From Deltaproteobacteria bacterium (GTDB lineage: Bacteria > Myxococcota > JADLHZ01): 64,000 nucleotides of DNA. Where the stretch lies: the NCBI GenBank assembly GCA_020848545.1, contig JADLHZ010000102.1:1-64000 (forward strand), in the 5' to 3' direction. Each line of letters opens with the position of its first letter. The first letter of the stretch is position 1. Positions 15,610 to 23,532 of the stretch are shown one piece after another. The notes beneath the pieces are model-generated. The model was not told the origin of the DNA and searched no databases. It saw only the letters and a list, made by a program, of their open reading frames with translations. The position numbers and the translations under genes are program-made.

Positions 15610-17391
15610 TCACACCTCCAAGCCGACCGCGCGCATGAGCGCGATCGCGTTGCTCTTCTGCACGACGCCATCGCGCATCTTGTAGTCGAAGACGAGCGTG
15701 GCGCCTTCCATGTGATCTTCGAAGTGCACGTTCTTCGCGCGCGAAGACAGCGCGGTCGCGATCTCCGTGAGCGCGAGATCGTGGGTCGTCACGACGCCGA
15801 TCGCGCCCTTGTTGACCAGCGTGCGCAGCACGGCCTCGGTGCCGACGCGGCGATCGTGCGAGTTCGTTCCGGCCAAGATCTCGTCGAGCAGGAACAAGAG
15901 CGGCCCGGCGGCCAAGTCCATCACCTGCTTCAAGCGGCGGATCTCGGCGTAAAAGCGCGACGCGCCTTCTTGCAACGAGTCCTGCACGCGCAACGACGCG
16001 CCGATATGCAAGGGCGAGACGCGCATGCTGGCGGCGCGCACCGGCGCACCGGCGAGCGCGAGCACGACATTCGTGCCGATGGTGCGCATGTACGTGCTCT
16101 TGCCGCTCATGTTCGAGCCGCTGACGACGTAGATCTGCGGCCGATCCAAGAGCATCACATCGTTCGCCACGCACTTGTCGCGCGCGAGCAACGGATGCCC
16201 GAGCGCCGTCGCCTCGATGCGCGGCGGGCCGTCTGCGATCTCGGGAAAGACGTCGCTCGGCTGCTCGAAGCGATAGGCCGCAAGCGACGCCAACGCCTCC
16301 ACGTCGCCGACGAGCAGGAGCCACTCGGCCGCCGCTCTGCCGTGCGCGCGCCGCCACTTCTCGATCGCCAGCGCAAAGTTCGGGCCCCACAGCCACGCGT
16401 ACGCAAAGGGCGCGAAGAGCTGGTTGCGCCGCGAGTCGTACCACTCGACGAGGCGAACGAGCGCGCCGATCCGCTCGGACGCGAGCATGCCGTCGGTCGC
16501 GAGGCGCGAGACCCGTTGCCGCAGCCACTCGGCGGAGAACGTGCGCCGCTCGATGCTCTTCAAGATGTTCTGCAGCGCCTTCAGCTCGTTCAGCGGCCGC
16601 GAGACGCGCAGCGTGACGGCGGCGATGTCGCGCGCAAGCCAGCGATCGATGGCGAAGACGAACGGCAGCACGCAGAGGAAAGGCCACGCCGGCACGTCGG
16701 TGAAGATCCACGCCAGCAAGGTGACGACGCTCGCCGCGGTCACGACCGGCAAGATCACGCGCAGGATCCTCGCCTGCAAGCGCGGCGCTTCGTTCGCCCA
16801 CGCGAGCAAGGTCCGCGCGTCGAGCGACGCGTTCGCGCCGGCGCCGTTTTCGTGCAGCGCCTCACGCAGATCGAGATCGCCGGCGAGCTCCGCGACGGCT
16901 GGCTGACGCGCCTGAGCCTCGAGCGCGGTCGCCGGCGCCAGCAGCCACGCCGCCAGCCGCTCGCGGCCCTCTTTGGTCTGCGCGCCGCAGAGCAGCTCGA
17001 AAAGCGAGCCTTTGCCAAAAATGTCGAGATCAGGTGCGTAGGGGTGCCCGGCGGGCTGCAAGGTGAGCCCATCGTTGCCGCGGCCGGGCCACGAGCCGTC
17101 GAGATGCGACAGGCCGCGATCGTAGAACGCGACGGCCCGCTCGGCGCGCTCTTTGGCGCTGGCGACGCGGTCGTGGACGACGATCAAGACGAGAAAGATC
17201 GCGATCGGCCCGGCGGCGTAGGCCAGCGCGAGCGCCGCGCCGCCCTTCAGCCCGAAGTAAGCGAGGACGAGCGCGGCCAAGAAGACGAGCAAGCGGGCGT
17301 TCGAGACCCACGCATAGCGAGACAACGCGAGCCGCAGCGATGCGGTGCGTTCACGCTTGCGCTCGGCATAGGCCGCTGCCGGGTCGGTCAT
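15610..17391 (-). CDS. Membrane-anchored MutS-family ATPase
   Basis: A 593-residue protein with the ATPase core of MutS at the C-terminus: Walker A SGSNMSGKST, the aromatic/Met loop after it, Walker B LLFLLDEILAGTNSHDR and the TTHD switch. Unlike MutS1 or MutS2 it has hydrophobic segments: a pair near residues 40-75 and another pair near 215-260. This places it in a poorly described membrane-linked MutS-related group. No mismatch-binding FxE domain or Smr nuclease domain is present. ATG at 17391 is chosen; a GTG six codons upstream is the alternative. It leads an operon with the SDR. Confidence 0.83.
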   Translation of the reverse strand: MTDPAAAYAERKRERTASLRLALSRYAWVSNARLLVFLAALVLAYFGLKGGAALALAYAAGPIAIFLVLIVVHDRVASAKERAERAVAFYDRGLSHLDGSWPGRGNDGLTLQPAGHPYAPDLDIFGKGSLFELLCGAQTKEGRERLAAWLLAPATALEAQARQPAVAELAGDLDLREALHENGAGANASLDARTLLAWANEAPRLQARILRVILPVVTAASVVTLLAWIFTDVPAWPFLCVLPFVFAIDRWLARDIAAVTLRVSRPLNELKALQNILKSIERRTFSAEWLRQRVSRLATDGMLASERIGALVRLVEWYDSRRNQLFAPFAYAWLWGPNFALAIEKWRRAHGRAAAEWLLLVGDVEALASLAAYRFEQPSDVFPEIADGPPRIEATALGHPLLARDKCVANDVMLLDRPQIYVVSGSNMSGKSTYMRTIGTNVVLALAGAPVRAASMRVSPLHIGASLRVQDSLQEGASRFYAEIRRLKQVMDLAAGPLLFLLDEILAGTNSHDRRVGTEAVLRTLVNKGAIGVVTTHDLALTEIATALSSRAKNVHFEDHMEGATLVFDYKMRDGVVQKSNAIALMRAVGLEV

Positions 17392-17482
17392 CGTGGGGCT
17401 GCATAACACCGCGCGTCACGGCATGCATCAGAACGCACAAAAGTCCCCTTCGGTGTCGATAACAGAGTAGGAGTGCCACCCC

Positions 17483-19348
17483 ATGCGGCGTTTGCTGTTC
17501 GCGACGAGCCTCATTCTCTTCGGCTGCCCGTCCAAGCCGGCCGCGCCGCCTCCGCAAACCTACGTTCCCGAGACGACGACGCCGCCGACGACCGAGCCGC
17601 CGGTCACCGAGACGACCGCGATCGTGATCGACGACGTCGGCTCCGTCGTCACGGGCAGCGACGTGACCATCAGCTTTCGCACCAACGTCGTCGCGAGCAC
17701 GAGCGTCGACTACGGCGTTGCTGGGTTCACCGAGCACGCAGGCGCAGCGGCCCTGGTCAAAGACCACTCCGTGGATCTGCACGGCCTCGCCGAAGGCAGC
17801 TACATCTATAAAGTCACGGCGACCGCCGGCACACGCACGCTGAGCGACGACAACGACGGCCACGGCTACAGCTTCCGCGTCGCCGTCGCGCCGAAGATCT
17901 CGGCCGTCGCCGCGGCAGTGAACGGCAACGACGTCACGATCACGTGGAAGACCGACCTCGCATCGACCTCGCTCGTCGAAGCGGGCTTCGCGGCCTACGA
18001 TCTCTTGTCGAGCGACGACGGCGCGCTCGTCACCGATCACGAGCTCACGCTGAACGTCGCCACGCCCGGGAAGTACAAGTTCCGCGTCGTCTCGATCGAC
18101 AAGGACGGCGACCTCGCCCAAGACGAAGGGCACGCGTTCGAGATCGTGCAGCAGCCGGCGCAACCGCTCGGCACCATGGGCAACCCGATCCCGATCGCGG
18201 CGGCCACGCTGCCCGCGAGCTTCACCGACAACACGCGCTCGACCGTGAGCTCGCCCTCGAACGCGATCGACAGCTACCCCCCGGCGACGCAGAACGAGAA
18301 GGGCCCGGAGTACGTCTATAAGATCGTCCTCACCAAGGCGGCCAAGTTGACCGCGACGATCAGCGACGGCGCCGGCGTCGACATCGACATCCACCTGCTC
18401 AACGCGCTGAACCTGGGCTCACGCACGCAGACGTTGCTGAACGCGCTCGCGTCGATGCGGCACGATTACTCATTGGCGAACGTGGCGCTCACGGCCGGCA
18501 CTTACTACTTGGTCGCCGACACCTACGGCACCGACTCGAGCAAGGCCGGCGCGTACACGCTGAGCGTGCAACTTCAGGCGCAGGGTTCGACCGGAAGCAC
18601 CGGAAGTACGGGAAGCACCGGCAGCACCGGCACGTGCACCGATTCGACACGGCCGACGCCGAACGGCGTGCCGACAGAGGTCGACAACGGCAACGGCTGT
18701 CCGCCGGGCATGCTCGCGGTGAACGGCGCGTTCTGCATCGATCAATACGAAGCGCTGCTCGTCGGCCTCGACGCGTCGAACAATCCGTTTCCGTGGTCGC
18801 CGTACTCGAACCCGGGCACGCAGAAGACGAAGGCGCTGAGCGTCGCCAACACCGTGCCGCAGGGCTACATCAATAAGACGCAAGCGAAGGCCGCGTGCAT
18901 CAACGCCGGTAAGCGCCTGTGCACGGCCACCGAGTGGATGCGCGCATGCCGGGGCTCGCAGAGCTTCACCTATCCTTACGGCAACACGCGCCAGCCCGGC
19001 GTCTGCAACGACGCGCGCGCGGTGCATCCGGCGATCGAATACTTCGGCAGCAGCGATCCCGCGGTGTGGAGCAAGATCGGCCACCCGTGCATCAATCAGC
19101 TGCCGGACTCGCTCGATCGCACCGGCCAGAACAGCGGCTGCGAGTCCGAGGATCACCCCTTCGACATGATGGGCAACCTGCACGAGTGGATCGAAGACAA
19201 GACCGCCGCCGGCCACGGCATCTTCAAGGGCGGCTACTACGTCGACACGTCGATCAACGGAAACGGCTGCTTGTACCAGACGACCGCGCACGGCGAGTCG
19301 CACTGGGACTACTCGACCGGCTTTCGTTGCTGCGCCACGCTTCCTTGA
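17483..19348 (+). CDS. Multidomain lipoprotein with FGE-sulfatase (SUMF1-type) domain
   Basis: A 621-residue lipoprotein with lipobox LILFGC (Cys15). In order: a Thr/Pro-rich linker, two related beta-sandwich repeats (~45-130 and ~135-225; compare SFRTNVVASTSVDYG with TWKTDLASTSLVEAG), a PPC-like domain (~255-365, VDIDIHLL and AGTYYLVADTYG), five Gly-Ser-Thr repeats (368-382) and a C-terminal formylglycine-generating-enzyme-like domain (~395-621: CIDQYEA, TEWMRACRG, GNLHEWIED, GFRCC). Such domains often do not modify sulfatases but act as surface binding modules. ATG 17483 follows AGGAG (17469-17473). The gene is divergent from the MutS-like operon. Confidence 0.85.
   Translation: MRRLLFATSLILFGCPSKPAAPPPQTYVPETTTPPTTEPPVTETTAIVIDDVGSVVTGSDVTISFRTNVVASTSVDYGVAGFTEHAGAAALVKDHSVDLHGLAEGSYIYKVTATAGTRTLSDDNDGHGYSFRVAVAPKISAVAAAVNGNDVTITWKTDLASTSLVEAGFAAYDLLSSDDGALVTDHELTLNVATPGKYKFRVVSIDKDGDLAQDEGHAFEIVQQPAQPLGTMGNPIPIAAATLPASFTDNTRSTVSSPSNAIDSYPPATQNEKGPEYVYKIVLTKAAKLTATISDGAGVDIDIHLLNALNLGSRTQTLLNALASMRHDYSLANVALTAGTYYLVADTYGTDSSKAGAYTLSVQLQAQGSTGSTGSTGSTGSTGTCTDSTRPTPNGVPTEVDNGNGCPPGMLAVNGAFCIDQYEALLVGLDASNNPFPWSPYSNPGTQKTKALSVANTVPQGYINKTQAKAACINAGKRLCTATEWMRACRGSQSFTYPYGNTRQPGVCNDARAVHPAIEYFGSSDPAVWSKIGHPCINQLPDSLDRTGQNSGCESEDHPFDMMGNLHEWIEDKTAAGHGIFKGGYYVDTSINGNGCLYQTTAHGESHWDYSTGFRCCATLP
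18584..18628 (+). repeat. Five 9-bp repeats encoding (Gly-Ser-Thr)5 linker
   Basis: Five near-identical 9-base units of the type GGAAGCACC encode GST x5 between the PPC-like and FGE-like domains. The unit is a multiple of three, so copy-number change would alter linker length without breaking the frame. Confidence 0.8.
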
Positions 19349-19355
19349 AATACCT

Positions 19356-19399
19356 GCCTTGACCAAGGCGGTTGACCAACCTGTTCAGCCTGCTAAAAT
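19356..19399 (+). promoter_or_regulatory. Toxin-antitoxin promoter with two tandem palindromic operators
   Basis: TTGACC (19372-19377) and TAAAAT (19394-19399) are separated by 16 bases, forming a good sigma-70-type promoter. Overlapping its left half are two perfect palindromes with the same core: GCCTTG-AC-CAAGGC (19356-19369) and GGTTG-AC-CAACC (19370-19381), centred about 13 bases apart. This matches the usual autoregulation of a Phd-type operon. The -10 element overlaps the annotated ATG, so transcription would begin near the GTG at 19407, implying a leaderless message. Confidence 0.65.
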
Positions 19400-19616
19400 G
19401 ACCTTCGTGAAGGTCAACATCTATCAAGCGAAGACGCGCTTCTCCTCGTTGATCGCCCGCGTAAAAAAGGGCGAGACGATCATCATCGCCGAAGCAGGAC
19501 GACCAGTCGCCCAGCTCACGGCCTTGCCCACGCTCGGCGAGCGAAAGTGGGGGCGCGACAAAGGCCGCGTGAAAATCGCCAAGGACTTCGACGAAACGCC
19601 GGACGAGATGCCGTGA
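19398..19616 (+). CDS. Phd/YefM-family antitoxin
   Basis: A 72-residue antitoxin of the Phd/YefM fold. The DNA-binding N-terminus has the family pattern VNIYQAKTRFSSLIARVKKGE and IIAEAGRPVAQL. The C-terminus (FDETPDEMP) is the short disordered acidic part that wraps the toxin. ATG at 19398 is taken, but GTG at 19407 (giving VKVNIYQ) fits the family start better and also fits a leaderless transcript, because the -10 element covers the ATG. The stop overlaps the toxin GTG (GTGA). Confidence 0.9.
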   Translation: MTFVKVNIYQAKTRFSSLIARVKKGETIIIAEAGRPVAQLTALPTLGERKWGRDKGRVKIAKDFDETPDEMP

Positions 19617-20008
19617 GCGCGCGCTTTCTTCTCGATACGCACGTCTGGCTTTGGCTTCAGAGCGACGTCGATCAAATCGGCAAGAAGACGCTGCGCGCGT
19701 TGCGAGGCGCCGAGCTCTTCTTCAGCGTCGCGAGCGCATGGGAGATCACGATCAAGATCGCGAACGGAAAGCTCGAGCTTCCGGAACCCGTAGATGCCTA
19801 CATCGCGAGTCGAATCAGCGCCGACAAGCTCCAGGTCCTCGAGATCACGCTCGCGCACACGGCAGCGGTCAGCCAGCTGCCGCCGATTCACCGCGATCCT
19901 TTCGATCGTTTGCTCGTCGCCCAGGCCGGCGTGCACGGGCTCACGCTGCTCACGGCCGACGAGACGGTCATGCGCTATGAAGTCAGCACGCGGGACGCGA
20001 CCCTGTAG
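19613..20008 (+). CDS. PIN-domain toxin (VapC-like ribonuclease)
   Basis: A 131-residue PIN-domain protein, the toxin of the pair. The acidic metal-binding residues are visible: Asp8 (LLDTHVWLW), Glu44 (SAWEITIK), Asp95/Asp98 (DPFDRLLVAQA) and Asp116 (LTADETV). Proteins of this family cleave RNA, often tRNA, when free of antitoxin. Start GTG 19613 lies inside the antitoxin stop, so toxin output depends on antitoxin translation. All catalytic residues are intact, so the module appears functional. Confidence 0.92.
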   Translation: MSARFLLDTHVWLWLQSDVDQIGKKTLRALRGAELFFSVASAWEITIKIANGKLELPEPVDAYIASRISADKLQVLEITLAHTAAVSQLPPIHRDPFDRLLVAQAGVHGLTLLTADETVMRYEVSTRDATL

Positions 20009-20033
20009 TGCGCCAGTCAGTCTCGCATCACGC

Positions 20034-20891
20034 TCACAGGCGCACGAGCCGCAGCGTCACCGTGCCGTCCTTCACGCGCAGGATCAGATTGTCGCCGAGC
20101 AACACGAACTCCCCGGGGATCCTCCGGCCTGGCTCGTACGCGCTCGCGTCGGCGAAGTAATAGAGATCGTCGGCGAGCTTCGCCCACGGCGTGCCGTAGG
20201 CGCGCGCTCCGCGCACGAAGTGAAAGAGGCGCGCCGCGGTCCACTCGCTCGCGACGACCTCGAGATCTTCGGGCTTCGGCTTGCGCGCCCATTGGTTCGT
20301 CTCGCCTTGCGGCACGAGGTGCCACGGCTCGTCGAGCAAGCGGCGCAAGTTCGCGCGGACGAGCTCACCGCCGAGCGCGCCGAGCCGCTCGGACAAGGCC
20401 GCGCCGGTGACGCCGAAGGGCACCTCGATCTTCGCCGACATGAGCACGTCGCCTTGGTCGAGCTCGGCGGAGAGCTGATGCAGGGTCACACCGCACTCGC
20501 CGTCGCCGCGGCGAAACACCCAGAAGACGGGGCACGGGCCGCGATCGTTCGGGAGCAGCGCCGGATGCAGATTGACGGCGCCCAGCCGCGCCACGCCGGC
20601 GACGAGCGCGTGCGGCAAGCGGCGCGGAAAACCGGCGACGATGACGAGATCGATCGCTTCCTTGGCGAGGCGGCGATAGAGGCGCGGGTCCGCATAGGCG
20701 CCGACCGACCAGATCGGACACGCGAAGCCCGGCTCGTCGAAGCGCGCGATGCGGTGACGAAACCACACGTCGAACGCGCTCTCGATGCGCCGGCGCACCA
20801 CGCACGCCACGAGCTCTGTGTGCGGTGCCAACGCGCGCGAGAAGGCGGCCGCGTACGGGCCGATCGCGCCGAACATGAGAACGCGCGTCAC
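20034..20891 (-). CDS. Formyltransferase-family protein (Fmt-like fold)
   Basis: A 285-residue protein whose first ~180 residues follow the folate-dependent formyltransferase fold: LMFGAIGPYAAAFSRAL at the start, then GAVNLHPALLPNDRGPCPVFWVFRRGDGECGVTLHQL, which contains the catalytic Asn-His pair (NLHPALLP) and the HQL/D region. The C-terminal domain (~190-285) resembles the Fmt C-terminal OB-like fold. It is shorter and more divergent than housekeeping Fmt, so it may formylate an amino sugar or another amine instead of Met-tRNA. GTG 20891 overlaps the stop of the HEAT gene (GTGA). Confidence 0.8.
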   Translation of the reverse strand: MTRVLMFGAIGPYAAAFSRALAPHTELVACVVRRRIESAFDVWFRHRIARFDEPGFACPIWSVGAYADPRLYRRLAKEAIDLVIVAGFPRRLPHALVAGVARLGAVNLHPALLPNDRGPCPVFWVFRRGDGECGVTLHQLSAELDQGDVLMSAKIEVPFGVTGAALSERLGALGGELVRANLRRLLDEPWHLVPQGETNQWARKPKPEDLEVVASEWTAARLFHFVRGARAYGTPWAKLADDLYYFADASAYEPGRRIPGEFVLLGDNLILRVKDGTVTLRLVRL

Positions 20892-21937
20892 TTCTTGCGT
20901 TCGAGGATCTGGATCGAGTTGCGCACGATCTGCACGATGCGCGCGTTCTCTTGGTCTTCGATGAGCTTGCGCAGCGCAGGGATCGCGCGGGCATCGCCGG
21001 CCTCCGCGAGCGCCAGCGCCGCCACGCCGCGCACGTAGATGTCGTCGTCCTTCAGCGCCTCGACGAGCACGCGCTGGCACTCTTCCCCGCCGATGACGCC
21101 GAGGAACTTCAACGCCCGCGCACGGCCGAAGCGCTCCTCGCCTTTTTGCGCATCCTTCAACAGCTCGACGACCGGCAGCTTCGCCTTCAAGCGCCTGAGC
21201 TGCTCGCGGATGGCCCGCCGCAGCTCGTCGCTCTCGAGCTCCTCTTCGTACGCGTCCATCAGGATCGCGATCGCCTTGTCATCGCCGACGTCGCCCAGCA
21301 ACTGCGTCGCCTTCATGCGGACGCCGAGCTTCGGCGAGTCGAGCCCGAGGCGCAAGAGCTCCACCTTCGCCGCCGGCGCCATCCCCGCGAGGGTATCTTG
21401 CACGACGCGCACGATGCGATCGTTGTCGCCGAGCGCCTCGATGAGCCGCAAGCGCGCCCGATCGTCTTGCCACTGGGCGATCAGCGCGATCGCTTCGAGG
21501 CGCGTCTCGACGTCGCTGGTGCCGCTCGCTTGCAAGAGCTCCGGCCACGCTTGTTCTTTGTCGAAGCGGGTGAGCGCGCGCTTCGCTTCGCTGCGGACGT
21601 CCTCGTCGTCATCGCTCGCTGCGACGAGGAGCAAAGGCTGCACGGCCTCGATGGCGCCCATGTTCGCAAGCGCCATACAGGCTGCGCCGCGCACGGTGTA
21701 GTGCTCGTCGCGCAGGGCGTCGAGCAAGGCGGCGACGGCGCGCGAGTCCTTCGTGCGACCCAGCTTGACCGCCGCTTGCAGGCGCACCTTGAACGACGGG
21801 TCGTGCGCGAGCGTGTCAACGAGCGACGCCACGCGATCGTCTGCGGCTTCGAGCACCGCCGAGGCCGACGCCGCCGCTATCGCAGTGAGCGCCGCTGTAA
21901 GCGCAAAGTACCCGCAGAAAAGCGCCGCCTGACGCAT
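20888..21937 (-). CDS. Secreted HEAT-repeat protein
   Basis: A 349-residue protein with a signal-like hydrophobic N-terminus (~8-28, rich in Ala) and then about nine HEAT/PBS-lyase-type helical repeats of ~31 residues (for example VRLQAAVKLGRTKDSRAVAALLDALRD, VRGVAALALAEAGDARAIPALRKLI). Such repeats form a curved protein-binding scaffold. It is coupled downstream to the formyltransferase-like gene and divergent from a second HEAT-repeat lipoprotein, 75 bases away. Function is unknown. Confidence 0.85.
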   Translation of the reverse strand: MRQAALFCGYFALTAALTAIAAASASAVLEAADDRVASLVDTLAHDPSFKVRLQAAVKLGRTKDSRAVAALLDALRDEHYTVRGAACMALANMGAIEAVQPLLLVAASDDDEDVRSEAKRALTRFDKEQAWPELLQASGTSDVETRLEAIALIAQWQDDRARLRLIEALGDNDRIVRVVQDTLAGMAPAAKVELLRLGLDSPKLGVRMKATQLLGDVGDDKAIAILMDAYEEELESDELRRAIREQLRRLKAKLPVVELLKDAQKGEERFGRARALKFLGVIGGEECQRVLVEALKDDDIYVRGVAALALAEAGDARAIPALRKLIEDQENARIVQIVRNSIQILERKK

Positions 21938-22012
21938 GCAGAAAAAATTAGCACAGGTCTTTGCGCCTGTCGTGAATACCGTTTATGCCGCCGGCACTCG
22001 GAGGAATCCCTC

Positions 22013-23512
22013 ATGTTTTCGCGGCTCGCCTTGTGCAGTGCCCTCGTGCTCTTTGTCCCCTTCTTTCAAGCGTGCAACACGCCGACCGATCCGAAGACGC
22101 CGGAGTACTGGATCGACCGCCTCGACGATGACAAGGAGCGCGAGGACGCCATCCGCAAGCTCGGCGAGCTCAAGGACAAGAAGGGCGTCGAGCCGCTGCT
22201 CAAGATCCTGAAGGAGAACGAAAAGGCGCGGCCGCTCGCGGCGCAGTCGCTCGGCAGCATCGGCGATCCGGCGGCAACGAGCGCGCTCATCGGCGTCATC
22301 GATCTCGAGGCCGGCAGCGGCACCGACGAGGCGACGCGACTGAAGCAGCGGACGAACGAGCGCGCGGTCGGCGCCCTCGCCGAGCTCAAGGCGAAAGACG
22401 CGAGCGACATCATTGCGAAGCTCTATGCGAAGACGCGCGATCAGAACGTGCGCCTCGCCACCGTGCGGGCGATGGGCGCGATTCAGGACAAGAAGTTCGT
22501 GCCGATGCTCGCTGACGTCATCGAGCAGGACGACAACATGTTCATGAAGCGCGTCGCCGCCGAGGCGCTCGGCGAGCTCGGCGATCCGGCGGGCGTGCCG
22601 GCGTTGATCCTCGGCATGTACATCGAGAAGGGCGCGTCGATTTACCCGCAGGCGTCGTTCTCGATCTTCCAAATCGGCAAGGACGCGATCCCGGCGCTCA
22701 TCGAAACGCTCGACGGCAAGAACGCCAAGGTGAAGAAGCTCGCCGAGGACAAGGGCTTCATCGAAGGCGCGGTCGAGGTGAAGATCATCGAGGTGCTCGG
22801 TGACCTGAAGGCGAAGCAAGCCGAGGATCGGCTGCTCCGGCTCTTCGACAGCGTGAAGAACCCGATGTCGGCGGCGCTCGTTCGTCGCGGCGTCGCGCTC
22901 GCGCTCGCGCAGATCGGGACGCCGCGCGCGGTGCCTCTCTTGATGAAGAACGCGAGCGAGCCGGCGAGCGACCTCCGCCAATTCTTCGTCGACGCGCTGA
23001 ACGAGCTCTCGGATCGCGCCGCGTTGCCCGCGCTGCTCGCGTCGGCGAAGGCCGGCGAAGACGTCGAGGGCAAGAAGGCCGCGTTCGTCGCCTACACCCG
23101 CCTCGGGGACGGCCGCGAGCTCGCCAACGCGACCGCGCTCACGAAGGGCAAAGACGACGTCTCGCAGGCGTTCGCCAAGGAGCTCGTGCGCCTCACCGTC
23201 GCCAAAGAGTGCGGCGAGAACGCCGACTGTTGGATCGGAAAGCTCAAGGACAAGGAGCCGAAGGTGCGTGACCGGGCGGCGTACGCGCTCGGCCGCCTCG
23301 GCGACAAGAAGGCTGCCGAGCCGCTCGCCGCGGCGTTGAAGGACGACAACCTCGACGCGCGCTACGCGATGATTTGGGCGCTGAACCGCGTCGGCACGAA
23401 GGCGCAGGTGCCAGCGCTCGAGAAGATTTACGCCGCGGAAAAAGGCACCTTGTACTACATTCGCGTCAACGAGTACCTGAAGCGGCTCATCGTGAGCTTG
23501 AAGCGCGCCTAG
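22013..23512 (+). CDS. HEAT-repeat lipoprotein
   Basis: A 499-residue lipoprotein with lipobox FFQAC (Cys21), starting at ATG 22013 after GGAGGAAT. The mature protein is almost entirely HEAT repeats: about thirteen units with the pattern DPAATSALIGVI, VRLATVRAMGAIQDKKFVPML, VRDRAAYALGRLGDKKAAEPLAAAL. There is no catalytic motif, so a scaffold on the periplasmic or outer-membrane face is likely. It is divergent from another HEAT protein and 20 bases upstream of gpmI on the same strand. Confidence 0.88.
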   Translation: MFSRLALCSALVLFVPFFQACNTPTDPKTPEYWIDRLDDDKEREDAIRKLGELKDKKGVEPLLKILKENEKARPLAAQSLGSIGDPAATSALIGVIDLEAGSGTDEATRLKQRTNERAVGALAELKAKDASDIIAKLYAKTRDQNVRLATVRAMGAIQDKKFVPMLADVIEQDDNMFMKRVAAEALGELGDPAGVPALILGMYIEKGASIYPQASFSIFQIGKDAIPALIETLDGKNAKVKKLAEDKGFIEGAVEVKIIEVLGDLKAKQAEDRLLRLFDSVKNPMSAALVRRGVALALAQIGTPRAVPLLMKNASEPASDLRQFFVDALNELSDRAALPALLASAKAGEDVEGKKAAFVAYTRLGDGRELANATALTKGKDDVSQAFAKELVRLTVAKECGENADCWIGKLKDKEPKVRDRAAYALGRLGDKKAAEPLAAALKDDNLDARYAMIWALNRVGTKAQVPALEKIYAAEKGTLYYIRVNEYLKRLIVSLKRA

Positions 23513-23532
23513 ATCTCGGCCACGATACCCGC

